A DNA stretch of 64,000 bases from Streptomyces omiyaensis (GCF_014650895.1 NZ_BMVV01000018.1:1-64000); one strand, 5' to 3'. Counted from the stretch's first letter, positions 16,266 through 25,677 are shown. Notes: generated by a model from the letters alone, not told the origin. Made by a program: numbers and translations.

Positions 16266-17178
16266 AGGAGGTGCGGCGCTCCAGGGCGGTCGCGTAGGCG
16301 TCGTCGGGGTCCAGGTGGCGCAGCTCCTCGGCGATCAGCTCCGCCGTGGTGCGGACCTTGAGCGCCATGACGCGGCTCGGCTGGCCGGGGATGGCGAGCC
16401 GGGCCACCGGGCCCTCGGGGCGGTCGATGCGGATCTCGCCCTGCGGGGTGCCCATCCGGACGGCGGTGACGACCGGGCCCCCGGAGACGATCCGCTCCAC
16501 CGGCACGCCGAGCCTGACCTCGAACCAGCGGGCCAGGAGTTCGGCGCTGGGGTTGGCCTCCTCGGCCTCCACGGCGGCCGAGACGACGTCCGTCCCGGCC
16601 TGGTCGAGGGCGGCGGCCAGCATGGAGCGCCAGGGGGTGAGCCTCGTCCAGGCGAGGTCGGTGTCACCGGGGGCGTACGAGGCGGCCCGCGCGTCCAGCG
16701 CGCCGAGCGGGTCCTCGACCGCGTACGTGTCGGTGATCCGGCGCTGCGCCAGGGCGCCCAGCGGGTCCTTGGAGGGGACGGCCGGGGCGTCCACCGGCCA
16801 CCACACCACGACCGGGGCGTCGGGGAGCAGCAGCGGCAGCACCACGGAGTCGGCGCGGGCGTTGAGTTCGCCGTGGAGGCGGAGCAGCACCGTCTCGCCG
16901 GAGCCGGCGTCGGTGCCGAGGCGGACCTCGGCGTCGAGCCGGGTCACGTACCGCTCGCGGGGTGACAGCGCCCGGCGGCGGATGACGACGAGGGTGCGCG
17001 AGGGGTGTTCCTTCGACGCCTCGTTGGCGGCCCGCACGGAGTCGTAGGCGTTCTCCTCGTCGGTGACGATCACGAGGGTGAGGACGACACCGACGGCGGG
17101 GGTGCCGACGGCCCTCCGGCCCTCCAGGATCGCCTTGTTGATCGCGCTGGAGTTGGTGTCCGTGAGATCGATCTTCAT
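16264..17178 (-). CDS. opcA: Glucose-6-phosphate dehydrogenase assembly protein OpcA, orphan copy
   Basis: 304 aa, the normal OpcA length. Diagnostic segments are MKIDLTDTNSSAINKAILEG, PLLLPDAPVVVWWP, DTDLAWTRLTPWRSMLAAAL and a C-terminal LDPDDAYATALERR. OpcA is the redox-sensitive activator of Zwf in actinobacteria and controls flow into the pentose phosphate pathway. Usually it is encoded directly after zwf. Here there is no zwf, tal, tkt or pgl nearby, and the gene is transcribed alone, away from the DoxX gene by 107 nt. It is probably a second copy acting on a distantly encoded Zwf. The start ATG has a GGGAAGGGAC ribosome site. Confidence 0.95.
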   Translation of the reverse strand: MKIDLTDTNSSAINKAILEGRRAVGTPAVGVVLTLVIVTDEENAYDSVRAANEASKEHPSRTLVVIRRRALSPRERYVTRLDAEVRLGTDAGSGETVLLRLHGELNARADSVVLPLLLPDAPVVVWWPVDAPAVPSKDPLGALAQRRITDTYAVEDPLGALDARAASYAPGDTDLAWTRLTPWRSMLAAALDQAGTDVVSAAVEAEEANPSAELLARWFEVRLGVPVERIVSGGPVVTAVRMGTPQGEIRIDRPEGPVARLAIPGQPSRVMALKVRTTAELIAEELRHLDPDDAYATALERRTS

Positions 17179-17285
17179 TGCCCGGCGCCCGTCCCTTCCT
17201 CTGCGGCGAGCCTAACGCCCCGCACGCGCGCGCGTGCGGCTCCCCCGGGGTCCCGGGGCGGCCGCGCGGCGGGGCGGTCGGCGGT

Positions 17286-17858
17286 TCAGTGGGTCTCCGG
17301 CTCCTCGGAGCCGCCGGATACGGGGGCCGCGTCCTCCTCGGGGGCTGCGGCGGCCGCCCGGGCCTGGGCGCGGCGGCCGACCACGGCCGCCGCGGCGACG
17401 GCCGAGCCGAGGAAGGCGGTGGCCACCACCCAGGGGCGGTCGAGGACGTGCCCGGTGGCGTGGTCGAGGGAGTAGCGGCCGGCTCCGGTGATGCCGATCG
17501 CGGCGGCCGTGAAGCCGAGGAAGGCCGGGTACTCGTAGCCCCCGGCCTGGGCGAAGAAGCCGGCCGGGGCGTGCACGGAGACGGCACCGGCCATGGCGCC
17601 CGCCGCGGCGGCGCCGGCGGCGGGGGTGGCGAGCCCCAGGGCGAGCAGCAGGCCGCCGCCGGCCTCGCCGAGCCCCGCGGCGACGGCGGACTCGCGGGGC
17701 GGGTGGAAGCCCATCGCCTCCATCGCGTGGCTGGTGCCCTCGATCCCCCCGCCGCCGAACCAGCCGAAGAGCTTCTGGGTGCCGTGCGCGGCGAGGACGG
17801 CACCGGTGCCGACCCTCAGCACGAGCAGCCCGAGGTCGCGCCGGTTGGGGTGAGCCAT
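17286..17858 (-). CDS. DoxX-family membrane protein
   Basis: 190 aa with four hydrophobic helices: LGLLVLRVGTGAVLAAHGTQKL, SAVAAGLGEAGGGLLLALGLATP (split by Gly/Ala), AAAAGAMAGAVSVHAP, and FLGFTAAAIGITGAG. The HGTQKLFGWFGGGG signature is diagnostic for DoxX. The C-terminus adds one more helix and an acidic tail (PEEDAAPVSGG). DoxX proteins sit in the membrane and take part in redox or thiol stress responses in some actinobacteria; the exact role is unknown. Start ATG after GGAGAAA. Divergent from the M20 peptidase gene across 190 nt, which hold a TTTGAC direct repeat in AT-richer DNA. Confidence 0.9.
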   Translation of the reverse strand: MAHPNRRDLGLLVLRVGTGAVLAAHGTQKLFGWFGGGGIEGTSHAMEAMGFHPPRESAVAAGLGEAGGGLLLALGLATPAAGAAAAGAMAGAVSVHAPAGFFAQAGGYEYPAFLGFTAAAIGITGAGRYSLDHATGHVLDRPWVVATAFLGSAVAAAAVVGRRAQARAAAAAPEEDAAPVSGGSEEPETH

Positions 17859-18048
17859 GGGTTTCTCCAGGTGCGGGAGGGAACGCGTACGCCTCCACTC
17901 TCCGCGCGCGTCCCGCCCGACGCCGCCCGACAGTCCGTCCCGTACTCCACTTGTGTCATCTTTTGCGGCGTTTGACCGGCATTGTTTGACTGGGATGGCC
18001 GCCGCCGCCCCGGCCCGCCCGGGAACGGCCCGAGGGAAGTGGGTACGC

Positions 18049-19443
18049 ATGACCTCCGAGTCCACCGACACCGCCGCGCTGCGGGAACGGGTCCGGGCCC
18101 TGATGCCGCGCGCGCAGGAGGACCTGACCGCCCTGGTGGCGATGCGCTCCGTGGCCGATCCGCGCCAGTTCCCGCCCGAGGAGTGCGCCCGGGCCGCCGA
18201 CTTCCTGGTGCGGGCCTTCACCGAGGCGGGGCTGCGGGACATGCGGCGGGTCACCACCCCGGACGGCACGGACGCGGTGGTGGGCCACGCGCCAGGCCCC
18301 GAGGGGGCGCCGACGGTCCTGCTCTACTGCCACTACGACGTGCAGCCGCCGCTGGACGACGACGCCTGGGAGACCCCGCCGTTCACCCTGACCCCGCGCG
18401 ACGGGCGCTGGTACGGGCGCGGCACGGCCGACTGCAAGGGCAACATCGCGATGCACCTCACCGCGCTGCGGGCGCTGGGCGGCGCCGACGGCGCCGGGTT
18501 CCCGGTGAACCTCAAGTTCGTGGCGGAGGGTTCGGAGGAGCAGGGCACCGGCGGCCTGGAGCGGCTGGTGCCCCAGCGGCCCGAACTCTTCGAGGCGGAC
18601 GCCCTGCTGATCTGCGACACCGGCAACTTCGCGCGGGGGCTGCCCACCGCGACGACCTCGCTGCGCGGGCTGGCCAACGTGGTGGTGACGGTCTCCACGC
18701 TCAAGGGCGAGATGCACTCCGGCATGTTCGGCGGCCCGGCGCCGGACGCGCTGGCCGCGCTGGTGCGGATCCTGGACAGCCTGCGCGACGAGCACGGCAA
18801 CACGGCGGTCCAGGGGCTCGCGGCCGACGGACGGTGGGACGGGGTGTCGTATCCCGCCGAGCAGTTCCGGGCCGACGCGGGGGTCCTCGACGGGGTGCGG
18901 CTGGTCGGCACCGGGTCGGTCGCCGACGAGCTGTGGGCGCGGCCCGCCGTCACCGTCCTCGGCATCGACTGCCCGCCGGTGGTCGGCTCCTCGGCCGCCG
19001 TGCAGGCGAAGGTGCGGGCGCGGGTCAGCCTGCGGGTGCCGCCGGGGACCGACGCCGACCAGGCCCGCAAGGCGCTCACCGACCACCTGGTGGCGGCCGC
19101 GCCCTGGGGCGCCCGGGTCGAGGTGGAGGCGGAGAGCGCCGGGCAGCCCTTCCGGGCCCGCACCGACGGGCCCGCGTACGCGGCGCTCGGGGCGGCGCTG
19201 CGCGAGGCGTACGGCAAGGCCATGGTGCAGTCGGGGCAGGGCGGTTCGATCCCGCTGTGCAACGTGCTCGCGGACCGCTTCCCGGACGCGGAGGTCGCGC
19301 TGATCGGCGTGGAGGAACCGGGCTGCCTGATCCACGCCCCCAACGAGAGCGTCGATCCCTCGGAGATCGAGCACATGGCGCTGGCCGAGGCGCTCTTCCT
19401 CCGCTCCTACGCCGAGGCGTTCGCGCGCCCGGCCGGCGCGTGA
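18049..19443 (+). CDS. M20-family metallo-dipeptidase
   Basis: 464 aa. Zinc-site motifs are in order: YCHYDVQPP (His and the associated Asp), GRGTADCKGN (bridging Asp), EGSEEQGTG (catalytic Glu pair), and a late IHAPNESVDPSE (His ligand). The central dimerisation/lid domain contains TLKGEMHSGMFGG. This is the dipeptidase/CNDP branch, cleaving di- or short peptides in the cytoplasm. The ATG at 18049 follows GAGGGA; an in-frame ATG at 17995 would add 18 Ala/Pro-rich residues and has no ribosome site. A small overlapping GTG frame follows. Confidence 0.95.
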   Translation: MTSESTDTAALRERVRALMPRAQEDLTALVAMRSVADPRQFPPEECARAADFLVRAFTEAGLRDMRRVTTPDGTDAVVGHAPGPEGAPTVLLYCHYDVQPPLDDDAWETPPFTLTPRDGRWYGRGTADCKGNIAMHLTALRALGGADGAGFPVNLKFVAEGSEEQGTGGLERLVPQRPELFEADALLICDTGNFARGLPTATTSLRGLANVVVTVSTLKGEMHSGMFGGPAPDALAALVRILDSLRDEHGNTAVQGLAADGRWDGVSYPAEQFRADAGVLDGVRLVGTGSVADELWARPAVTVLGIDCPPVVGSSAAVQAKVRARVSLRVPPGTDADQARKALTDHLVAAAPWGARVEVEAESAGQPFRARTDGPAYAALGAALREAYGKAMVQSGQGGSIPLCNVLADRFPDAEVALIGVEEPGCLIHAPNESVDPSEIEHMALAEALFLRSYAEAFARPAGA

Positions 19444-19727
19444 ACGCGGACACCGGCGCGCACCACGGGAGGTGGAGACGGCTCCATGGCGCGGACGCGC
19501 GACCGACCGTACGAGGGGCCCCTCCGGGAGGAACCGCCGCCGGGTCGACGGCCCTGCTCGCGGGGGCGGCGCGGCAGGCGCCGCCGCCGGCCGGGATCGC
19601 GGCCCTCGCCCTGGGCGCGCCGGTGCCGGCGCGGCCGGGCGCCTCGCCGGCCGGTGCCGGCGAGGCCGGGATCGTGACCGCCTTCGTGGTCCGCTCCCGG
19701 GCCGGGAGGCTGCCGCCCGGCGTCTGA
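19440..19727 (+). CDS. Doubtful small ORF coupled to the peptidase stop
   Basis: A GTG overlapping the peptidase TGA opens a 95-aa frame with genome-like third-position GC, at least in its second half (STALLAGAARQ, GIAALALGAPV, IVTAFVVRS). There is no ribosome site other than coupling and no recognised family. The middle resembles the Ala/Gly-rich end of MFS transporters, so it could be a gene remnant. The remaining gap to 19872 shows no other gene, only an AT-richer stretch with CTAGATTTT near 19809 that may be a -10 region for the next gene. Confidence 0.25.
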   Translation: MNADTGAHHGRWRRLHGADARPTVRGAPPGGTAAGSTALLAGAARQAPPPAGIAALALGAPVPARPGASPAGAGEAGIVTAFVVRSRAGRLPPGV

Positions 19728-19872
19728 TCCGCCCCGGGTGGTCCGTCTCGTCCGGTCCGCCGTCCGCCCCGATCCCCGGGCGGACGGCGGACCGGCTTGT
19801 TCCGTGCGCTAGATTTTGCCGGTCCATGACCGTCGATCGCTCGCGATCACCACTCTCCGGAGCCGGCTTCCC

Positions 19873-20295
19873 ATGACCGACATCGTCAACGGCCTCGGCC
19901 GTGCCACCGCCTACGGCGCCCTCGGCGTGGTCCTGCTGATCCTCGGCATCGTCCTGGTGGACATCCTGACGCCCGGCAAGCTGGGCCGGCAGATATGGGA
20001 GGACCGCAACCGGAACGCGGCCGTCCTGCTCAGCTCCGCCCTGCTCGGCATCGGCGGGATCGTCTTCACCTCGATCTGGACCACGTACGACAACTTCGGC
20101 AAGGGCCTGGCCTCCACGGCCGCGTTCGGTCTCCTCGGCCTGGTGATGATGGCCGTCGCCTTCCTGGTGGTGGACCTGGTGACGCCCGGCAAGCTCGGTG
20201 CCACGCTGGTGGACCCGGAGCCGCACCCGGCGGTCTGGGTGACCGCCTCCTGCAACATCGCCGTCTCCGCGATCGTCTCCGCCTCGATCGCCTGA
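19873..20295 (+). CDS. DUF350-family four-helix membrane protein
   Basis: 140 aa with four membrane helices arranged as two similar pairs: AYGALGVVLLILGIVLVDIL..TPGKLG, AVLLSSALLGIGGIVF, FGLLGLVMMAVAFLVVDLV..TPGKLG and VTASCNIAVSAIVSAS. The repeated VDxxTPGKLG motif marks an internal duplication, a hallmark of DUF350. The family function is unknown; members often occur beside polyamine-like or glutathionylspermidine-synthase-like genes, but none is here. It converges on the operon at 20340-22276 and is separated from it by a shared hairpin. Confidence 0.9.
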   Translation: MTDIVNGLGRATAYGALGVVLLILGIVLVDILTPGKLGRQIWEDRNRNAAVLLSSALLGIGGIVFTSIWTTYDNFGKGLASTAAFGLLGLVMMAVAFLVVDLVTPGKLGATLVDPEPHPAVWVTASCNIAVSAIVSASIA

Positions 20296-20322
20296 CGCCC
20301 GGCCCCTCCGCGGCTCCGCCCG

Positions 20323-20357
20323 GCCCGGTGCCCGTCCGCTCAGGACGGGCCCGGGCC
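20323..20357. terminator. Bidirectional hairpin terminator
   Basis: GGCCCGG-T-GCCCGTCC pairs with GGACGGGC-CCGGGCC around a GCTCA loop: 15 bp with a single bulged base. It stands 28 nt after the DUF350 stop and overlaps the stop region of the convergent gene. Confidence 0.7.
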
Positions 20358-20837
20358 GGCGGCCGTCCCGGCGGGTTCCACCTCCAGGAAGCGGCGCCCG
20401 CGCGGCCCCTTGTAGAGCAGGGCCTCCCAGCCGAGCCGGCCGAGGGCGTCGGCGCAGGCGGCGAGCGCCCCGGCCTCCTGCCCCGCGGCGCCGGAGCCGG
20501 GCGGTCCCAGCCACTCGACCACGGTGGTGGCGGGCCGCTCCCCCGCCCGCACCCGGTAGCCGGTCGCCGTCCGCGTCCCGCCGGCGTCCACTGCGGAGGC
20601 GGCGAGCCCGCCGGCCTCCAGGGCGAGCGCCACGGCCCGTACCGGCTGCCGGCGTTCCCAGGGGGCGGGCACGGTCCCGGAGTCGCCGCCCGGGGTGCCG
20701 GTGAGCCGCCGGATCTGCCGGAGGCCGTCGAGGGCGGAGCGGACCTCGCGGGAGCGCTGCTCGGCGTCGCCGGTGAAGGGCGGTCCGTCGCCCGTCGCCG
20801 CCTGGAAGGCCCCCTTGCCGCCCGGGTCCCCGGTCAC
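20340..20837 (-). CDS. Hypothetical protein coupled to the WGR gene
   Basis: 165 aa. It starts at a GTG overlapping the TGA of the upstream WGR gene (GTGA), indicating translational coupling. The sequence is soluble and mixed alpha/beta (RSREVRSALDGLRQIRRL, then PVRAVALALEAGG, ACADALGRLGWEALLYKG, GRRFLEVEPAG). I do not recognise the family. Coupling suggests it works with the WGR/beta-propeller protein. Confidence 0.7.
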   Translation of the reverse strand: MTGDPGGKGAFQAATGDGPPFTGDAEQRSREVRSALDGLRQIRRLTGTPGGDSGTVPAPWERRQPVRAVALALEAGGLAASAVDAGGTRTATGYRVRAGERPATTVVEWLGPPGSGAAGQEAGALAACADALGRLGWEALLYKGPRGRRFLEVEPAGTAAGPGPS

Positions 20838-22276
20838 AGCAGCCGCCGGATCTCTCCGCGGACCCGGTAGAAGCCGCCGGCGGCGGGGTGCAGGGCCTCC
20901 ACCACGAACCGGGCGCCGGGCTCCCGGATGGCGCGGGGGAACTGCACGTTCCACGACGGCTCGTAGCCGGGGCTGACGACGCGGACGCGGCTGCGGCCGC
21001 CCTCCCGGGCGCACTCGACCACGATCGAGCCGGCCGGCGCCTCGCCCACGGAGGCGACGACCTCGACCGCGGCGGCGGTGGTCGCCGGGGTGTAGGTGGG
21101 CAGCGCGGCGGCCAGCTTGACGTCCCGGACGACCGGGACGCTGCCCTGCTGGGCGGCCTCGATCGCCGCCTCGCTCGCGTCCACGCAGACCAGCGAGCCG
21201 TCGGTGGTGACCAGGTAGAGCCGCTCGTCGCGGTACTGCATGGAGAGCGCCGATCCGCCGCCGGTGCCCAGCTTCCACAGCCGGGTGCCGTCCTCGGCGA
21301 AGCAGTAGACGGAGGAGGACGAGTCGCCGGCGAAGACGAACCGGCCGCCGGGCGAGGTGGCGCACGAGTAGACCATGGCGTCGCAGCCGTAGACGGCCTC
21401 GACCCGGCCGTCGCTCTTGGCGAGCCGCTGCACCTTCTTGTGGCCGGTGCCCGCGTAGACGGCGGTCTCCTCCTGCCAGCCGAAGAGCACCGCGCCGTCG
21501 GTGCCCGTGTTCCACAGCTCGCCGGTGCCGTCCGCCGCGTAGGCGGTGACGCCCTTGGTGTCGCCGTAGTAGACCGCGCGGCCGTCGGCCCGGACCATCC
21601 AGGCGAACTCGCCGCGGCCCGAGCGGGACCACTGGTGCTCGTCCTCGTGGTCGATGACGGTGAGCCGGCCCGAGCGGTCGGCGACGTCCAGGACGCCCTC
21701 GTGGATGTCGAGCCAGAAGATGTCGACGTCGGAGGCGATGTCGTAGGCGGCGAACGGCAGTTTGGAGGAGAGGTCGTAGACCTTGCCGTCGTCGCAGCCC
21801 GCGTAGATCCAGAAGTCGTCGGCGACCAGGCACTTCACTCCGTCGGGCAGGCCGAAGCGGGCGAGCACGTCACCGCCGTGGTCGAGGGTGAAGACGTCCC
21901 CCGCCTGGTTGCCCACCCAGATCCGCTCCTCGTCCACGTGGATGCCGAAGGCGGCGGAGCCGGTGCGGAAGCGCCACAGGACGGGCGCCACGGCGCGGGC
22001 GGTGGAGGGGGCGGAGCCGACCGCGCGGCGGGTGACCGCCCGGGCGGCCCGCTGTCCGGGGACCGCCGGGGCGTACCCCTTGCGGACCTTCTCGCCGATC
22101 TTCTTGGCCGCCGCGGCGTGCGCCTTCTCCGCGGTGGGGAAGGCGGAGCGCTGGGTCTGCCCGGCGGCGCCGATCCGGCCGTAACGGACCGACACCTCCA
22201 GACCGTCGACGGTCACTTCGTAGAACTTGTGGGCACCGCCGCCGTCCTGCGACAGCTCCAGATAGGTCGTCGTCAT
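20834..22276 (-). CDS. WGR-domain and PQQ-like beta-propeller protein
   Basis: 480 aa. The N-terminal WGR domain (residues 1 to about 80: MTTTYLELSQDGGGAHKFYE, then VRYGRIGAAGQ and AEKAHAAAAKKIGEKVRKGY) is like those of bacterial MolR/WGR proteins and eukaryotic PARPs, where it contacts nucleic acid. From about 95 to 480 follow repeated blades of the PQQ/quinoprotein type (WRFRTGSAAFGIHVDEERIWVG, VYCFAEDGTRLWKLGTGGG, LYLVTTDGSLVCVD). There is no signal peptide, so the propeller is cytoplasmic. It may sense or scaffold, but no reaction is known. The next gene overlaps its stop codon. Confidence 0.85.
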   Translation of the reverse strand: MTTTYLELSQDGGGAHKFYEVTVDGLEVSVRYGRIGAAGQTQRSAFPTAEKAHAAAAKKIGEKVRKGYAPAVPGQRAARAVTRRAVGSAPSTARAVAPVLWRFRTGSAAFGIHVDEERIWVGNQAGDVFTLDHGGDVLARFGLPDGVKCLVADDFWIYAGCDDGKVYDLSSKLPFAAYDIASDVDIFWLDIHEGVLDVADRSGRLTVIDHEDEHQWSRSGRGEFAWMVRADGRAVYYGDTKGVTAYAADGTGELWNTGTDGAVLFGWQEETAVYAGTGHKKVQRLAKSDGRVEAVYGCDAMVYSCATSPGGRFVFAGDSSSSVYCFAEDGTRLWKLGTGGGSALSMQYRDERLYLVTTDGSLVCVDASEAAIEAAQQGSVPVVRDVKLAAALPTYTPATTAAAVEVVASVGEAPAGSIVVECAREGGRSRVRVVSPGYEPSWNVQFPRAIREPGARFVVEALHPAAGGFYRVRGEIRRLL

Positions 22277-22347
22277 GATCCGTACGGTAGGCGCCGCCAC
22301 TGACAACGGCCTCCCGCGCGGCCCGCGGCGGACGCCGCGGGGGCCGG

Positions 22348-23199
22348 TCAGCCGGTGACGCGGGCGATCCAGGCGGTGAGGTCGGCGACGACCTCCTCGC
22401 GGTTGGTCTCGTTGAGGACCTCGTGGCGGGCGCCCTCGTAGCGGTGGTAGGAGAGGTCGGTGAGGCCCGCCTCTCGGTAGCGGGAGACCAGCAGGTCGCT
22501 GTGGGCGAGGCGGCCGTTGAGCGGGTCGCGGTCGCCGACGAAGAGCGCGACGGGCAGGTCGGCGGGGATGCCGGCGGGGGCGGCGAGCCGCCCGGCGGCG
22601 CCGGCCATGTCGGCGAGCCCCTGGAGGTCGAGGCCGAAGCCGCAGAGCGGGTCGGCGAGGTAGGCGTCGACCTGCCGCTCGTCGCGGCTGAGCCAGTCGG
22701 CCTCGGTGCGGACGGGGGCGAAGGGGGCGTTGAAGGCGTCGAAGGGGCCGCCGCCGGTCGCCGGCGCCTCCGCGAGCGCGGTGATCAGGGCGTCCACCGC
22801 GGTGGTGCCGGAGAGGGCCACGCCGTCGACCAGTTCCGCGTGGTCGAGGAGGTACTGCTGGGCGGCGAACGAGCCCATGCTGTGGCCGAGCAGCACGACC
22901 GGGACGCCGGGGTGGCGTTCCCGGGCGGTGCGGGTGAGCGTCGCGAGGTCGCCGACGAGGAGGTTCCAGCCGTCGGCGCCGAGGTGGCCGGGGCCCGCGT
23001 GCATCGAGCGGCCGTGGCCGCGGTGGTCGGCGGCGTAGACGGCGTGTCCGCGGGCGGTGAGGTGGTCGGCCAGGGGCGCGTAGCGCAGGGCGTGTTCGCC
23101 CATGCCGTGGGCGATCTGCACGACGCCGCGGACGGGGCCCTCGGGGAGCCAGGTGTGGACGTGGACGCGGACGCCGTCCTGGGAGGTGAAGGTGAACAT
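22348..23199 (-). CDS. Monoacylglycerol lipase-like alpha/beta hydrolase
   Basis: 283 aa, the size of bacterial monoglyceride lipases. The sequence has QIAHGMGEHALRY (oxyanion HG), DHRGHGRSM, and the nucleophile Ser107 in LLGHSMGSFA. The acid is in FVGDRDPLNG and the catalytic His is in GARHEVLNETNREE, all in the usual order with a cap region between. It hydrolyses monoacylglycerols or other carboxylic esters; no signal peptide. It lies downstream of its own promoter region, which has a 17-bp perfect palindrome, and is not obviously part of the ABC transporter unit 118 nt upstream. Confidence 0.92.
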   Translation of the reverse strand: MFTFTSQDGVRVHVHTWLPEGPVRGVVQIAHGMGEHALRYAPLADHLTARGHAVYAADHRGHGRSMHAGPGHLGADGWNLLVGDLATLTRTARERHPGVPVVLLGHSMGSFAAQQYLLDHAELVDGVALSGTTAVDALITALAEAPATGGGPFDAFNAPFAPVRTEADWLSRDERQVDAYLADPLCGFGLDLQGLADMAGAAGRLAAPAGIPADLPVALFVGDRDPLNGRLAHSDLLVSRYREAGLTDLSYHRYEGARHEVLNETNREEVVADLTAWIARVTG

Positions 23200-23254
23200 G
23201 GCGCGTTCCGGCTCCTCTGCCCGCTCGCTGATCGGTCACGCCACCGTACGCCGC

Positions 23255-23271
23255 GTTCGGCATTGCCGAAC
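23255..23271. promoter_or_regulatory. 17-bp perfect palindrome upstream of the lipase gene
   Basis: GTTCGGCA-T-TGCCGAAC, 56 bp before the lipase start. On the lipase strand a TTGTTC and a TACGGT flank it 19 bp apart, so it lies inside a possible promoter spacer. It looks like an operator for an unidentified regulator and is too symmetric and too compact for a terminator. Confidence 0.6.
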
Positions 23272-23316
23272 AAGGGTCCGGTGGCGTGATCCGCGTCTCA
23301 GGCGGACGGACCCGCC

Positions 23317-24051
<735 letters not shown>

Positions 24052-24107
24052 GGTGTGACTCCTGGGGTGCGGGAGGGACTCCTGCGGTACGGGGAAGGAC
24101 GGGGCGG

Positions 24108-25571
24108 CTACTCGACGCGGCGCAGCGCGTCGGCGGGGCGCAGCCGGGAGGCGCGCCAGGCGCCGAAGGCTCCGGCGACGAGGCCGCCGACGAGGGCGAG
24201 GAGGACGGCGAGTCCGACGGTGGCGAGGCTGACCGGGGCGGTGAGCGCGATGTCGACGCTGCGGCCGGCGGCGGAGCGCGCCGCGCCGGGGCCGCCGCCG
24301 AATCCCATGCCGCCGCGGCCGGCGAACCCGCCGGTGGCGGCGCCGAGTTCGGCGGTGAGGGTGGGGCTGACGGCCGTGACGGCGTAGGCGCCGGCGAGGC
24401 CGACGGCGATGCCGAGGGCGCCGCCGATGACGCCGTTGACGAGGGCCTCGCCGACGACCTGGCGGGTGACGCGGCCGCTCTTCCAGCCGAGCGCCTTGAG
24501 GGTGCCGAACTCGCGGACGCGGCGGCTGACGGCGGAGGAGGTGAGCAGTCCGGCGACGAGGACGGCGGCGAGGAGGACCGCGTACGAGAGCCACCGGCCG
24601 ACGCTGGAGGCGAGGCCGGCGGCGGTGTCGAGGGAGCCGGAGACGGTCCGGGCCAGGTCGGCGGAGGTGGTGACGGTGGTGCCGGCGACGTTCTCCTGGA
24701 TGGCGGCCTTGACCGCGTCGATCCGCGTCGAGTCGGTGGCCTTGACGTAGACGGTGGTGACCTTGCCGGCCGAACCGGAGAGGGTCTGCGCCTGCTTCAG
24801 CGGGAGGTAGACCTGGGCGGTGGGCTGGCCGCTGTCGGCGGTGGCGATGCCGACGATCTCGAAGGCGACGCCCTTGACCTTCAGTTCGCCGCCGACGGCC
24901 AGGTCCTGCTGCTGGGCGTAGGCGCTGTCGACCACGACGACCTTCGCGTCGGTCTCGGTGGTCCCGAAGGTGCGGCCCCGGGAGATGGTGGAGGTGGTGA
25001 GGGGGCCGAGGTCGGGGCTGGTGACGTCGGTGCCGTAGAGGGTGAAGGAGTCGACGTCGAAGCTGGCGCCGCCGCCGGTGACGGTGTCGCCGGGACCGCC
25101 GGAGCCACCCGGCCCGGATCCCCGGCCCTGCGCCTGGCCCTCGCCGCGCTGGATCTCGCCGCGCCGGAACTCGCCGTTGATCTTCAGGTTGACGAGGCTG
25201 AGGCCGCCCACCGCGCGGTCGACGCCGGCCTGCTCCGCGACGGTGGCGACGGTGGAGTCGGCGAGGGTCTGGAAGCCCTGGACCATGAGCCGGTCGCCGC
25301 TCTGCTCCTCGCCGTCCTCGCCGCCCCGGAACTCGAAGCGGGGCCGCGTCGGCTGCGCCCCCTCGGCGGGCCGCTCCTGGGCCTTGGTCACCGTGAGGTC
25401 CGTGCCGAGTCCGTAGAGGGATTCGAGGACCTTGCCCTGGGCCTGCTTCATGCCGGCGGAGACCGAGGTCACGACGATGACCAGCGCGATGCCGAGCGCC
25501 AGGCCGGAGGCGACGACGAACGCCGCCTTTCTGCGGCGGCGCAGTTCGCGCCGGAGGTAGGTGAAGAACAT
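24108..25571 (-). CDS. MacB/FtsX-family ABC transporter permease
   Basis: 487 aa from the ATG at 25571 (MFFTYLRRELRRRRKAAFVV); the frame runs open further upstream without a ribosome site. One N-terminal membrane helix, then a large extracytoplasmic MacB periplasmic-like domain (about 45-325, rich in Gly/Gln around GEGQAQGRGSGPGG), then the FtsX core with three helices (SYAVLLAAVLVAGLLTSSA, GVIGGALGIAVGLAGAYAV, ATVGLAVLLALVGGLVAGA). The ending DALRRVE is characteristic. It forms the transporter with the adjacent ATPase. A GFAGRGGMGFGGGPGAARS segment near residue 430 is a low-complexity insertion. Confidence 0.94.
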   Translation of the reverse strand: MFFTYLRRELRRRRKAAFVVASGLALGIALVIVVTSVSAGMKQAQGKVLESLYGLGTDLTVTKAQERPAEGAQPTRPRFEFRGGEDGEEQSGDRLMVQGFQTLADSTVATVAEQAGVDRAVGGLSLVNLKINGEFRRGEIQRGEGQAQGRGSGPGGSGGPGDTVTGGGASFDVDSFTLYGTDVTSPDLGPLTTSTISRGRTFGTTETDAKVVVVDSAYAQQQDLAVGGELKVKGVAFEIVGIATADSGQPTAQVYLPLKQAQTLSGSAGKVTTVYVKATDSTRIDAVKAAIQENVAGTTVTTSADLARTVSGSLDTAAGLASSVGRWLSYAVLLAAVLVAGLLTSSAVSRRVREFGTLKALGWKSGRVTRQVVGEALVNGVIGGALGIAVGLAGAYAVTAVSPTLTAELGAATGGFAGRGGMGFGGGPGAARSAAGRSVDIALTAPVSLATVGLAVLLALVGGLVAGAFGAWRASRLRPADALRRVE

Positions 25572-25648
25572 GGCGCGAACGTAGGGCCGCCGCGTGAGGC
25601 CGGGATAAGGCCCGCGTGAGAGCCGGATGAGAGGGGAGGGGAGGGCCC

Positions 25649-25677
25649 TGGACAAGCCCGGACCCGCACCCTACTCT
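25649..25677 (+). promoter_or_regulatory. Predicted promoter of the SnoaL-like gene
   Basis: -35 TGGACA (25649-25654), 17-bp spacer, -10 TACTCT (25672-25677). Start of transcription near 25684, just before the inverted repeat at 25688. Confidence 0.6.

Noticed and set aside
19472..19876. 134-aa plus-strand frame between the peptidase and DUF350 genes
   Set aside because: Arg/Gly/Ala-rich, no ribosome site, and a competing frame (19440-19727) has better codon bias; neither is convincing.
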